A stretch of 59,561 bases of DNA from Fusobacterium sp. SYSU M8D902 (GCF_040199715.1 NZ_JBEFNA010000010.1:1-59561), one strand, 5' to 3'; positions 42,851 to 52,342 are shown, counted from the first letter of the stretch. The notes: generated from the letters alone by a model not told the origin. Numbers and translations are program-made.

Positions 42851-45655
42851 ATGGTTTCTGAAAAGGAGTTAGAGAAGCAACTGATAACTCAATTATCTTC
42901 ACAGGGATATGAAGTTGTAGAGATAAAAGATGAAGAAGATTTAGTATATAATTTTAGAAAACAATTGGAAAAATTTAATGGAATAAGATTAAGTGATTCA
43001 GAATTTAAGAAGGTTCAGGTACATTTAGCTGGAGGAAGTATATTTGAAAAAGCTAAAAAATTGAGAGATAAATTTGAATTGCTGACTGATAAGGGAGAGA
43101 TGAAATATATCTCCTTTATAGATAAAGAGAGTATGGAAAATAATATCTTTCAAGTTACCAATCAGATAACTATGAAGGGACAATATGAGAATAGATATGA
43201 TGTAACTATCCTAGTAAATGGATTGCCACTTACACAGATAGAGTTAAAAAGGAAGGGTATTAGATTAAAGAAGGCATTTTTTCAAATTCAAAGATATCAA
43301 AGACACTCTTTTTCCTATAAGGCACTGTTTCAATATATTCAGATATTTGTAATCAGTAATGAGGAGAATACAAGATATTTTTCAAACAATGGAGAGTTGA
43401 GATATGAATTTACTTTCCCTTGGACAGATGAGCATAATCTCAAGAGAAATAGATTGGTAGATTTTACTAAGAGCTTTTTAACAAGAGAGCATCTGTGGAG
43501 TATGCTTACAAAATACATAGTTACCAATGAGACTCAAAAGGCACTTATGATATTGAGGCCATACCAATACTATGCTGTTGAAAAGATAATTGATAGAGTG
43601 AAAAACTACCCTTCATTCAATGGATACATTTGGCACACTACAGGAAGTGGAAAGACACTTACATCTTTTAAGGCTAGTCAGATTATAGCTACTCTTGATG
43701 AGATAGATAAGGTTGTATTCTGTGTGGATAGAAAGGATTTGGACTATCAGACTGCAAAGGAGTTCAATGCTTTTGAAGAGGGTTCTATAAGTAGAGTAGA
43801 GGATACAAATGAGTTTGTTCAAAAGATGGTAAGAGGAAATAAAAAGGTAGTTGTAACAACTATACAGAAGCTAAATAATGCTATCTCAAAACCATACTAT
43901 TTGGAGCAGATGGAAAAGATAAAAAATAAGAGAGTGGTGTTTATCTTTGATGAGTGTCATAGAACACAGTTTGGAGATACACATAAGAGAATAGATGAAT
44001 TTTTTACAAATAAACAATTTTTTGGATTTACAGGAACACCAATATTCTCTGCCAATGCTATAAAATATAGAACTACCAAGGATCTATTTGGAGATTGCCT
44101 ACATAAATATACGATAAAAGAGGCTATTGATGATGAGAATGTTTTAGGATTTTCAGTGGAATACTACTCTACATTTAATTTGAAAAATAAAGAGGGTTAT
44201 GATCTATCACCAGATGAGATGATAGAGAATGGAATTGACACATATGAGGTTTACTCAAAGAGAGAGAGACTTGAGAAGATAGTTGATTTTATAATAGCTA
44301 ATCACAATTTGAAAACATCTAATAGAGAGTATCAGAGTATATTTGCAATAGGGGATATAAACACTCTTATAGAGTATTATCATATATTTAAGGAAAAAAA
44401 TAGTAACTTGAGAATAGCTAGTGTATTTACCTATGAAGCTAATGTTGACTTGGCAAATGATGAGGGAACTTTTGAAGTGGAAGGGGTAGAGTGTAAACAC
44501 CCAAGAGAGCATCTCGATGAGATGGTAGCAGATTACAATAAGCTGTATGGATCTAATTTTAACCTTAACTCTGATAATGGATTTAATAGCTATTTTATAG
44601 ATATATCTAAAAAGGTAAAAGAGAGAAAGATAGATATACTTCTTGTAGTTAATATGTTTTTGACAGGATTTGATAGTAAGTATCTAAACACTCTATATGT
44701 GGATAAGAACTTAAAATATCACGGTTTGATACAGGCTTACTCTAGAACAAATAGAATACTCAATGCCAATAAATCTCACGGGAATATAGTTTGCTTTAGA
44801 AATTTGAAGAAAAGAACTGATGAAGCTATTAAACTTTTTTCTGATGAAAATGCTGTAGAAACTGTATTGATGAAGAGCTACGAGGAGTATGTAGCCATAT
44901 TGAATGATTATGTAGAGAGATTGAAAGGATTGGCTCTTACACCTGAAGAGGTTGATAATCTTGAAACTGAAGATAATAAACTAGCCTTTATAGAGAGCTT
45001 TAAAAATATTTTAAGAGTGTTAAATAAATTGGAGTCCTTTAGTACATTCAGCTTTGAGGACTTGAATATAGATCAAGATGAGTTTGAGTCTTATAAGAGT
45101 AAATATATAGATATGTATGATACATTGGTAGGTGGAGGAAGAGACAAAGGTAAGACCTCAGTTATAGATGAGATTGATTTTGAGATAGAACTACTTGCTA
45201 AAGATAGTATAAATGCAACTTATATAGTATCTCTTCTAAAAAATTTGGACAATAAAGATCCTTCTTTTGTAAGAGATGTAGAGTATATATTAAAGACTGT
45301 GGATAGCATACCAAAATTGAAAAATAAAAGAGAGTTATTAGAGAGATTTATAGAGGAGAATAGGAGAATTTTCTCTGTTGATTTTGAAGGAAGTGTCGAA
45401 GATAAACTTATAAAGTTTATGAAGAAAAAAAGAGAGGAAGCTATTCAAGAGATGGTAGCAGAAGAGGAGCTTGTTTATGGAAAAGTGAATGAGATCGTTG
45501 AAAACTGTGAGTTTGCAGATAAAAAACCGGATTTTAATGATATAAAAGACTCTTTTTCTGGGAAAATAAGTGTTTTAAAGATAAATAAAAAGATACAGAG
45601 CATACAGGAGAGAATTGAGAAGATATTGGATAGATTCAATATTTTTAATATGTAG
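42851..45655 (+). CDS. hsdR: Type I restriction enzyme R subunit
   Basis: 934 residues. N-terminal PD-(D/E)XK nuclease: YDVTILVNGLPLTQIELKRK, where E-L-K closes the site. Superfamily 2 translocase: Walker A HTTGSGKTLTSF with Lys268, DECH box at 367-370 (VFIFDECHRTQFGD), FGFTGTPIF as motif III, and LVVNMFLTGFDSKYLNTLYV with AYSRTNRIL as later motifs. The C-terminal 250 residues are helical, for HsdM binding. The protein cuts unmodified DNA after ATP-driven translocation. GGAGGGGAG precedes the ATG. hsdM and hsdS are not adjacent but lie 4 kb downstream in the same orientation. Confidence 0.96.
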   Translation: MVSEKELEKQLITQLSSQGYEVVEIKDEEDLVYNFRKQLEKFNGIRLSDSEFKKVQVHLAGGSIFEKAKKLRDKFELLTDKGEMKYISFIDKESMENNIFQVTNQITMKGQYENRYDVTILVNGLPLTQIELKRKGIRLKKAFFQIQRYQRHSFSYKALFQYIQIFVISNEENTRYFSNNGELRYEFTFPWTDEHNLKRNRLVDFTKSFLTREHLWSMLTKYIVTNETQKALMILRPYQYYAVEKIIDRVKNYPSFNGYIWHTTGSGKTLTSFKASQIIATLDEIDKVVFCVDRKDLDYQTAKEFNAFEEGSISRVEDTNEFVQKMVRGNKKVVVTTIQKLNNAISKPYYLEQMEKIKNKRVVFIFDECHRTQFGDTHKRIDEFFTNKQFFGFTGTPIFSANAIKYRTTKDLFGDCLHKYTIKEAIDDENVLGFSVEYYSTFNLKNKEGYDLSPDEMIENGIDTYEVYSKRERLEKIVDFIIANHNLKTSNREYQSIFAIGDINTLIEYYHIFKEKNSNLRIASVFTYEANVDLANDEGTFEVEGVECKHPREHLDEMVADYNKLYGSNFNLNSDNGFNSYFIDISKKVKERKIDILLVVNMFLTGFDSKYLNTLYVDKNLKYHGLIQAYSRTNRILNANKSHGNIVCFRNLKKRTDEAIKLFSDENAVETVLMKSYEEYVAILNDYVERLKGLALTPEEVDNLETEDNKLAFIESFKNILRVLNKLESFSTFSFEDLNIDQDEFESYKSKYIDMYDTLVGGGRDKGKTSVIDEIDFEIELLAKDSINATYIVSLLKNLDNKDPSFVRDVEYILKTVDSIPKLKNKRELLERFIEENRRIFSVDFEGSVEDKLIKFMKKKREEAIQEMVAEEELVYGKVNEIVENCEFADKKPDFNDIKDSFSGKISVLKINKKIQSIQERIEKILDRFNIFNM

Positions 45656-45689
45656 ATGAAAAAGAGAGGGATAAACTTACAAAAAAGTG

Positions 45690-45719
45690 TTGACAAAAAT
45701 TACAAAAATATGTTATTCT
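45690..45719 (+). promoter_or_regulatory. Promoter of the MATE gene
   Basis: TTGACA (45690-45695), spacer of 18, TATTCT (45714-45719), about ten bases before the riboswitch. Confidence 0.65.
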
Positions 45720-45730
45720 GTATGAGATGA

Positions 45731-45795
45731 ACTTATATAGGTTTACAATTGGGTGAACGTATCTACAAACTACCGCAAATAGTTTACTATAAGGC
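45731..45795 (+). ncRNA. Purine riboswitch, guanine class, upstream of a MATE exporter
   Basis: P1 CTTATA (45732-45737) with TATAAG (45788-45793). P2 GTTTAC/GTGAAC with loop AATTGG. The invariant junction GTATCTAC (45759-45766). P3 AAACTA/TAGTTT with loop CCGCAAA, matching the common CCG[TC]AAA loop that kisses the G-G of the second loop. The junction AC before TAT gives the specificity base C (45787), as in guanine riboswitches. It is a textbook aptamer, in contrast to the divergent one at 18411. Confidence 0.92.
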
Positions 45796-45800
45796 ATTAA

Positions 45801-45837
45801 CTTGCAAATAGTAGGCTGTTTGCAGGTAGTTTTTTTA
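45801..45837 (+). terminator. Riboswitch-controlled terminator
   Basis: CTTGCAAA (45801-45808) pairs with TTTGCAGG (45819-45826), then TAGTTTTTTT. The right arm TTTGCAGGTAGTTT can instead pair with AAACTACCGCAAA of aptamer P3 (45767-45779), forming an antiterminator. Confidence 0.82.
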
Positions 45838-45856
45838 TTTTAAGGAGGACGTTCAG

Positions 45857-47356
45857 ATGGAAAAAAACAGGATTTTAGGAGAAAAACCAATTTCACAACT
45901 ACTTTTAAAATTCTCACTCCCTTGTGTAATGGGATTATTGATCAGTGCATTTTACAATATTGTAGATCAAATTTTCATAGGAAATAGTGATCTAGGATAT
46001 CTAGGAAATGCGGCAACAGGAATATCATTTCCTATTGTATGTATATGTAATGCTTTTGCTTGGTGTGTTGGAGATGGAGCTGCGTCATATTTAAGTATAT
46101 GTTCAGGGCGTCAAGATAGTGAAAGTGCTCATAGATGTGTAGGAACAGGGCTTAGTAGTACTTTGATAATCAGTATAGTTTTATCAGTTATCAGTCTTGT
46201 ATTTTGTGAACCTTTGATGGTTTTATTTGGAGCTTCAGATGCTACACTTTCTTTAGCAGCAAATTACTTTAGAATTATAGCAATGTTTTTCCCAGCATAT
46301 TTAATGTTCAATGTGATGAACAGTATGATAAGAGCAGATGGAAGCCCTACTTATGCAATGGTTGCTATGTGTTCAGGAGCAGTTTTAAATATAATTTTAG
46401 ATCCTATTTTTATATTTTGGTTAGATTGGGGAATTGAAGGAGCAGCAATAGCCACAGTAATTGGACAGATGGTATCTTTCATAATATGTTCTGTATATTT
46501 TTTCAAACCAAAAAGCTTTAAATTGTTAAAAGAGAGCTTTCATATAAAAAAAGATATGTTAAAACACTTAGTAATTCTTGGTGGATCAACATTTATTATT
46601 CAAATATCTATGGTAGTAATGACTCTATTGAGTAATATTACTTTAGCAAAATATGGAAGTAGTTCAATGTATGGAAGTGATATACCAATATCAGTTTTTA
46701 GTATTCAGACAAAAGTATACACAATAGTTAATAACATAGCTGTGGGTATAGCTTTAGGTGGACAACCAATTTTGGGGTATAACTATGGTGCTAAAAAATT
46801 AGATCGTGTAAAACAGACTTATCGTTATATTTTAATCTCTTCACTTAGTGTTGGGATCTTAGCAACTACAATATTTGAATTATGGCCAGAGAAGATAATT
46901 CTTATCTTTGGAAAACAGAATGATCTTTACATGGACTTTGCAATAAAAAGTTTCCGTATCTTCTTGGCATTATGTTTTGTAACTTGTTTTATTAAAATAT
47001 CATCAATCTTTTTCCAATCTATTGAAAAACCAATACATTCAATGGTAGCTTCAATAATAAGAGATATGTTCTGCTTTGTGGTATTTACAATAGGATTGAG
47101 TATGGCTCTTGAAGGAAAAGAGATAGGAAAAGGAATATATGGTATCCTATTTGCTTCTCCAATATCAGATGTCATATCAGGTATAGTAATTATAACTATG
47201 ACAATATCATTCTTTAAGAAATTGGGTGTAGAAGAAGAGGAAGAGAGAAGAGAAAATCCTGTACTTGCTTATTTTAGATCATTAAGTGATTCTGTGACAA
47301 TGGGTGTAAGAAAAGTTATAGGCTATGTACTTGGAGAAGAGAAGAGCAAAAATTAA
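45857..47356 (+). CDS. MATE family efflux transporter
   Basis: 499 residues with twelve predicted membrane helices and a charged C-terminal tail. MATE features: SQLLLKFSLPCVMGLLISAF, FYNIVDQIFIGNSDLGYLGN, NSMIRADGSPTYAMVAMCSG and GGQPILGYNYGAKKLDRV. The last matches the second-half repeat of the N-Q-x-x-G type. It exports organic compounds using Na+ or H+. The guanine-class riboswitch in its leader points to purines or purine-like compounds as substrate or signal. AAGGAGG lies eight bases before the ATG. It separates hsdR from the remainder of the restriction system. Confidence 0.95.
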   Translation: MEKNRILGEKPISQLLLKFSLPCVMGLLISAFYNIVDQIFIGNSDLGYLGNAATGISFPIVCICNAFAWCVGDGAASYLSICSGRQDSESAHRCVGTGLSSTLIISIVLSVISLVFCEPLMVLFGASDATLSLAANYFRIIAMFFPAYLMFNVMNSMIRADGSPTYAMVAMCSGAVLNIILDPIFIFWLDWGIEGAAIATVIGQMVSFIICSVYFFKPKSFKLLKESFHIKKDMLKHLVILGGSTFIIQISMVVMTLLSNITLAKYGSSSMYGSDIPISVFSIQTKVYTIVNNIAVGIALGGQPILGYNYGAKKLDRVKQTYRYILISSLSVGILATTIFELWPEKIILIFGKQNDLYMDFAIKSFRIFLALCFVTCFIKISSIFFQSIEKPIHSMVASIIRDMFCFVVFTIGLSMALEGKEIGKGIYGILFASPISDVISGIVIITMTISFFKKLGVEEEEERRENPVLAYFRSLSDSVTMGVRKVIGYVLGEEKSKN

Positions 47357-47371
47357 AAATAGAGAAGATAT

Positions 47372-47398
47372 AAAAACACTCCTTTAAGGAGTGTTTTT
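47372..47398. terminator. Bidirectional terminator
   Basis: AAAAACACTCCTT and AAGGAGTGTTTTT, nearly perfect, between the MATE gene and the opposing rloB remnant. Confidence 0.92.
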
Positions 47399-47401
47399 GT
47401 A

Positions 47402-47798
47402 TTAGATATTAAATTTTTCAACTAGCTGATATACATTAGTTCCTAAGTTATCTTTGAGTTTATTTATATCAGTCTCATATTTTTTAGCAACTTTTATAGC
47501 ATTATCAATTCTATCTATGTAGTGTTCAAATAAGATTTTTTTATTGAAACTTTTTGCTTTTGATAGATTGTTTTTATTTAAATATTTTTGAAGTTCTTTT
47601 GCTATTTCTCCATTTTTAGATAAAAATTTATCTTGTTGTTCTAAAGTTATCTCTTGTATAAAGTGAAATAACAACCATAATTCAAAATTAGGATTACTTA
47701 AATAAAGATTAAAATTATTTTCTTTGCAACCATTGACAACTTTTATATTTAGTCTCACTGGTCCTAATAAAAGGATTTTTTCCTCGCTCTCTTCCCAT
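47402..47798 (-). pseudogene. Internally deleted rloB
   Basis: An ATG at 47798 overlaps the stop of the upstream ATPase by one base (TAATG), the normal rloA-rloB junction, and reads MGRERGKNPFIR. That frame closes within 30 codons. A second frame, entered at a GTG (47758), reads the C-terminal RloB domain: NIKVVNGCKENNFNLYLSNP followed by FELWLLFHF, the family's most conserved motif (S-N-P-x-F-E-L-W). RloB normally has about 200 residues with a Toprim-like start (CEGEKTE), which is absent. So roughly 70-80 residues are lost and the junction is out of frame. The remaining 118-residue part could still be made but would lack the catalytic region. Confidence 0.75.
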
Positions 47799-49123
47799 TA
47801 ATTATCACACTCTATATCCTCTTTAAAAAGAGTTTTAATTTGAGGAATTCCCCCATATCTTCCAAGTAAATAAGCTTTGTCTAATTTTAGATCAAATCTT
47901 GTTTTAAATTCTTCTAATGAATAGAGGTTTGTACCTTCTTCAATGGAATTTTCTGCAAACCATACCTCATCTCTTCTTATTATATCTAAATCTAGCAATC
48001 TTGATTCATGAGTAGTAATTATTAATTGAGAATTAGTTTTTTCCATATTTTTATAGAATCTTCTTAAAAATTCTTTTACCAAAACAGGGTGTAAGCTTCT
48101 TTCTAATTCATCTATCAATATTGTTTGATTGTTACATTTTACTTTTTCTAATAGAGGAAGTAGTTCTAATAAACGTTTAGTTCCATCAGACTCTTCATAA
48201 AATTTGAATTCTACCTCTTTTTCTAAGCCTTTATGCCTAAATATAATCTCTTTAGCTTTTAATTTATTATTTTCTAAATAAAGATTTAAAAAATTATCTC
48301 CAAGTCCAATAATAATTTTTTTATTATCTTCCTTATCTAAAACTAAATTAGCCATATCATTTGAAATTTTACTTTTTAGTTCTTTAGGGATAGGCAACTC
48401 CTCAAACTCACGTTCTCCAAAAGAAATTTCAGTAATTCCTATATCAAAGATATTTAAATATTCTACCCAACTATTAGTATTTTCAAAATATTCCATAACA
48501 TAGTTAGTCGTATTTGGAAAAATAATTATTAAATTTTCTTCTAACCATTTTAGAACTTTTAAAAACTCATAATCATTTTTCTCCCATTTCTTTTTATTTA
48601 AAGTTTCTAATAGTAAGGTATTTGATTCTAAATCGCTTAAATAAACATTTAATTTAATATTATCTGTTTCTGTTAATTTTAAAGAATTTTCAATTTTATT
48701 TTTTTCTCTTGTGAATATATTTATATCTTCTTTTTTTCCTACTTCAACAAGCCATTCTTCTAATATTTCTTTTGTTTTTAAAAAAAATGAAAAGCCATAG
48801 GCGTAAATTTTATCTTCTATTAAAATTTCAAATTCAAATTGAGTGGGTCTATTTAAGCTATCTTCATCTAACTTGTAATTTTTTTCTAAGGTATTTACAC
48901 TAGCCATTCCATTAAGGATACATTTTCTAGCAAAATTAATACTTTTAATAAAGTTAGTTTTTCCAGAAGCATTTGCTCCATAAATATATGAAGTTTTTAG
49001 TAATGATAAATTTGGAGTGCTATAAATATGAGAAGTATGTGAACGAGATTTCCCAGTTATCATACTAAACTCTTTTTTATTATTGAATGACAAAAAATTT
49101 TCTACTGTGAATTTAATTAACAT
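47798..49123 (-). CDS. RloA-like AAA ATPase (ABC-type, defence-associated)
   Basis: 441 residues starting MLIKFTVENFLSFNNKKEFS, the usual RloA start. Walker A is YIYGANASGKTNFIKSI (about 47-63), signature ESDGTKRLLELLPLLE (about 330), Walker B NQTILIDELERSLHP and switch TTHESRLLDL. This is the SMC/Rad50-like ATPase of the AbiL/RloAB and related two-gene defence pairs, often carried inside type I restriction loci, as here between hsdR and hsdM. The partner rloB is broken, so the system may be inactive unless the ATPase acts alone. The gene is very AT-rich. Confidence 0.88.
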   Translation of the reverse strand: MLIKFTVENFLSFNNKKEFSMITGKSRSHTSHIYSTPNLSLLKTSYIYGANASGKTNFIKSINFARKCILNGMASVNTLEKNYKLDEDSLNRPTQFEFEILIEDKIYAYGFSFFLKTKEILEEWLVEVGKKEDINIFTREKNKIENSLKLTETDNIKLNVYLSDLESNTLLLETLNKKKWEKNDYEFLKVLKWLEENLIIIFPNTTNYVMEYFENTNSWVEYLNIFDIGITEISFGEREFEELPIPKELKSKISNDMANLVLDKEDNKKIIIGLGDNFLNLYLENNKLKAKEIIFRHKGLEKEVEFKFYEESDGTKRLLELLPLLEKVKCNNQTILIDELERSLHPVLVKEFLRRFYKNMEKTNSQLIITTHESRLLDLDIIRRDEVWFAENSIEEGTNLYSLEEFKTRFDLKLDKAYLLGRYGGIPQIKTLFKEDIECDN

Positions 49124-49298
49124 AAAACCTCCTTTTACATATTTTATGTGAATTTTACACTTTTGTCAATTTTATTTTTACTATTTTGTGATATATAATT
49201 GTAATTATAGATATAAAAAGTGATTTTTTCACTTAAAATTAAAAATGTGTTTTATATAAATTCAACAATAAGTCTTAATATTATTTTTGTTTTCTTAA
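49124..49298. other. Gene-free stretch beside the RloA-like gene
   Basis: Very AT-rich. It holds the rloA leader on the minus strand and no recognisable RNA, repeat or coding frame. Confidence 0.5.
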
Positions 49299-49664
49299 TT
49301 AATCATCATCAACATCTAAATCTCTACTATCAACTAGAGTTTTTCTTAGATAGTACAATTCCTTTTTAGTCTGGAATATCTTGTATTTCTTATCGAATAA
49401 TCTTCTTGCATCTCTTTCTCTTAAAGTAGCAAAATGTTCATCAGTGATATGGTTGATAAGTTTTTCTGTTTTTTCTAAATTGTTAAAAGTCTTTCTGATA
49501 CTCTTTCTATTTGGTCTTTCAAAGCAGATTGAAACAAGAGTATAGTTTTCAGTTGTAAGCCTATCCAATTTTGCAATATCTCTGTCTAAACTGTTACAAT
49601 GTTTCTCTTTAGCATAACCAAGAGTTGCAGTAGCTAACATCAATACAATTAAAAGTTTTTTCAT
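49299..49664 (-). CDS. Small secreted helical protein
   Basis: 121 residues with a signal peptide (MKKLLIVLMLATATLGYA) cleaved before KEKHCN. The mature part is strongly helical and charged and has two Cys (HCNSLDRDIAKL and LVSICFERPN), which could form one disulfide in the periplasm. The C-terminus is acidic (DSRDLDVDDD). The size and helical make-up recall FadA-type adhesins, but the sequence does not match them. GGGGGAG precedes the ATG. No family assigned. It sits between the ATPase gene and hsdM, facing away from hsdM. Confidence 0.6.
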   Translation of the reverse strand: MKKLLIVLMLATATLGYAKEKHCNSLDRDIAKLDRLTTENYTLVSICFERPNRKSIRKTFNNLEKTEKLINHITDEHFATLRERDARRLFDKKYKIFQTKKELYYLRKTLVDSRDLDVDDD

Positions 49665-49793
49665 AAATACTCCCCCCTTTCTCCTATTTTACTCTTTTTT
49701 AGCTCTAAAGACAATAAAATATATACAATTAATGAAAATACTGATAAAATAAAGATAGATAGTAAAGAAAATATGGAGATTATGGAGGATAAA

Positions 49794-51335
49794 ATGACAG
49801 AACATCAAGCAGAATTAGAGAAAAGATTATGGGCAATAGCTAATGAACTTAGAGGAAATATGGGAGCAGATGAGTTTAGAAACTATATATTAGGCTTGAT
49901 ATTTTTTAAATTTCTATCTGAAAAGATTGAAAAAACGGGGAATGATATATTATCAGAGGATAATATGAGATTTGAAGATATTGAAGGAAATGATGAATAT
50001 ATTGAGGCAGTGAGAGAGTATTGTGTAAATAGTATTGGATATTTCATAGAGCCGAAATATCTATTTGGAGTTTTGGCTAGAAGAGCTAAAAATGGAGAAT
50101 TTATTATTGAAGATTTGGGAATGGCATTAAAATATATAGAGGACTCTACTAATGGACAGGCTAGTAATGATGATTTTTCTGGACTATTTGGAGATGTGGA
50201 TTTGACATCGTTGAAGTTGGGAAAATCAGTAGATGATAAGAATAAGATGATTTCAGAGGTAGTAAAACATCTAAATGATATTGAGTTTCAATTTGAAAAT
50301 ACAGAGATGGATATTTTAGGAAATGCCTATGAGTATTTGATTGGACAATTTGCTAGTAATGCTGGTAAAAAAGCTGGAGAGTTCTATACACCAGCTCAAG
50401 CCTCAAAACTATTAGCTATGTTGACTACAACGGGAAAAGATAGAGTGAGATCTGCCTATGATCCTACTTGTGGATCAGGTTCATTGTTGTTAAAAATAGC
50501 TAAATATACAGATGTAGCTAATTTTTATGGGCAGGAGTTAAATACTACTACTTACAACTTAGCTCGTATGAATATGATACTTCACGGAATTAGATTTAAT
50601 GATTTTGAGATAAGACAGGGAAATACCTTAGAAGATCCACAACATTTGGATAAAAGGTTTGATATAGTGGTGGCAAATCCTCCATTCTCACAAAAATGGA
50701 GTGCAGATGATAGTTTTCTTTCTGATGAGAGATTTGCAAGTTATGGGAAATTAGCTCCAAGTAGTAAGGCTGACTTTGCATTTATCCAACATATGATATA
50801 TCAATTGGCTGATGAAGGAACTATGGCTGTAATTGTACCACATGGAGTACTATTTAGAGGTGCTAGTGAGGGAGTGATTAGAAAATATCTATTGAAGGAT
50901 AAAAATTATATAGATGCAATAATAGGGCTACCAGCAAATATATTCTATGGTACATCAATACCTACTTGTATAATAGTAGTGAAGAAAAATAGAAAAGCTG
51001 ATGATGATATATTGTTTATTGATGCTTCTAATGAGTTTGAAAAGGCTAAAAATCAAAACTATCTAAGAGATGAGGACGTAGAGAAGATTGTAAAAACTTA
51101 CAGAGATAGAGAAGAGATTGAGAAATACTCTAAAAAGGTAAGTATGAAAGAGATAGAGGAGAACGATTACAATTTGAATATTCCTAGATATGTAGATACA
51201 TTTGAAGAGGAAGAGGAGATAGATCTTGATGAGATAGTAGAAAAGATCAAGGGTATTGATAAAGAGATGGCAGAAGTGGATAGTGTTATTAAATCTTTCT
51301 GTAATGAGCTTGGAATAAAAGCTCCTATAATGTAG
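49794..51335 (+). CDS. hsdM: Type I restriction-modification M subunit
   Basis: 513 residues from the ATG at 49794, preceded by GGAGG and giving the family start MTEHQAELEKRLWAIANELR; in-frame ATGs 12 and 21 bases earlier exist. N-terminal helical domain (DEFRNYILGLIFFKFLSEKI), then the N6-adenine methylase core: motif I DPTCGSGSLLLKIAKY at residue 223 and the catalytic NPPF at 295-298 (VVANPPFSQKW). The enzyme methylates adenine at the site set by HsdS. It begins a three-gene unit, M-DUF1016-S. Confidence 0.96.
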   Translation: MTEHQAELEKRLWAIANELRGNMGADEFRNYILGLIFFKFLSEKIEKTGNDILSEDNMRFEDIEGNDEYIEAVREYCVNSIGYFIEPKYLFGVLARRAKNGEFIIEDLGMALKYIEDSTNGQASNDDFSGLFGDVDLTSLKLGKSVDDKNKMISEVVKHLNDIEFQFENTEMDILGNAYEYLIGQFASNAGKKAGEFYTPAQASKLLAMLTTTGKDRVRSAYDPTCGSGSLLLKIAKYTDVANFYGQELNTTTYNLARMNMILHGIRFNDFEIRQGNTLEDPQHLDKRFDIVVANPPFSQKWSADDSFLSDERFASYGKLAPSSKADFAFIQHMIYQLADEGTMAVIVPHGVLFRGASEGVIRKYLLKDKNYIDAIIGLPANIFYGTSIPTCIIVVKKNRKADDDILFIDASNEFEKAKNQNYLRDEDVEKIVKTYRDREEIEKYSKKVSMKEIEENDYNLNIPRYVDTFEEEEEIDLDEIVEKIKGIDKEMAEVDSVIKSFCNELGIKAPIM

Positions 51336-51343
51336 GTGAGAAT

Positions 51344-52342
51344 ATGGAGATTGAGAAAAAAGATGTTTTTATAGATATTAAAAATATCATTGAATTATCT
51401 AGGAAAAAAATAGTCAGCTCAATTAATTCCACAATGACAACAACATACTTTTTGATTGGTAAGAGGATAGTTGAAGAGGAGCAAGGGGGAGAAAAGAGAG
51501 CTGAATATGGAAAAAGTTTAATAAAAAATCTCTCGATAAAATTGACTGAGAGCTATGGAAAGGGATTTTCTGAAACTAATCTAAAACAGATGAAAAATTT
51601 TTATCTAGCTTATAAAAAAAGGCAGACACTGTCTGACGAATTTAAACTTTCTTACTCTCACTATCTAACTCTTATGAGAATAGTTGATATTGAGGAGAGA
51701 AATTTTTATGAGATTGAAGCAATAAATAATGGTTGGAGTTTGAGAGAACTCAAAAGACAGATGGATTCTGCTCTATATGAAAGATTGGTTCTAAGTAGAG
51801 ATAAGGAGAAAGTACTTGAATTATCTGAAAAAGGACAAGTGATAGAAAAACCTCAAGATATAATAAAAGATCCATATGTTTTGGAATTTTTAAATTTAGA
51901 CGAAAAAGCTATATATTCAGAAAATGATTTAGAAACGGGTATAATTAATCATATAGAAAAGTTTATAATGGAACTTGGAAAAGGTTTTCTATTTCAAGGA
52001 AGACAAGTGAGATTTACTTTTGATGAAGAACACTTTTTTGTTGATTTGGTTTTCTATAATAGATTGTTAAAATGTTTTGTATTGATAGATTTGAAAATAG
52101 GAAAATTAAAACATCAAGATATTGGACAGATGCAAATGTATGTAAATTATTATGATAGACATGTAAAACTTGCTGATGAGAATAAGACAATAGGAATAAT
52201 AATTTGTAAGGATAAAAATGATACCCTTGTAAATATGACACTTCCAGAGGGAAATGAACAGATATTTGCTAGTAGATATATGACAATCTTACCTAGTAAA
52301 GAGGAGTTAAGGAAGATAGTAGAAAGTGAGGTAAGAGAATGA
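51344..52342 (+). CDS. DUF1016 PD-(D/E)XK nuclease-like protein (YhcG type)
   Basis: 332 residues. The N-terminal DUF1016 domain is helical (TTYFLIGKRIVEEEQGGEKR, YGKSLIKNLSIKLTESYGKG). The C-terminal part is a PD-(D/E)XK nuclease: Asp234 in FFVDLVFYNR, then Asp249-Leu-Lys251 in LIDLKIGKLKHQDIGQMQMY, with the Gln-rich helix typical for YhcG. It lies between hsdM (eight bases) and hsdS (four-base overlap), so it is made as part of the restriction operon. Family members often sit in type I loci; their role is unsettled and may be an accessory nuclease or DNA-joining function. Confidence 0.88.
   Translation: MEIEKKDVFIDIKNIIELSRKKIVSSINSTMTTTYFLIGKRIVEEEQGGEKRAEYGKSLIKNLSIKLTESYGKGFSETNLKQMKNFYLAYKKRQTLSDEFKLSYSHYLTLMRIVDIEERNFYEIEAINNGWSLRELKRQMDSALYERLVLSRDKEKVLELSEKGQVIEKPQDIIKDPYVLEFLNLDEKAIYSENDLETGIINHIEKFIMELGKGFLFQGRQVRFTFDEEHFFVDLVFYNRLLKCFVLIDLKIGKLKHQDIGQMQMYVNYYDRHVKLADENKTIGIIICKDKNDTLVNMTLPEGNEQIFASRYMTILPSKEELRKIVESEVRE

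Noticed and set aside
47402-49123. Retron-type ATPase effector
   Set aside because: No reverse transcriptase or msr/msd RNA is present; the rloB remnant identifies an RloAB-like pair.
49299-49664. FadA adhesin homologue
   Set aside because: Size and signal are similar, but the mature sequence has two Cys and no recognisable FadA pattern.
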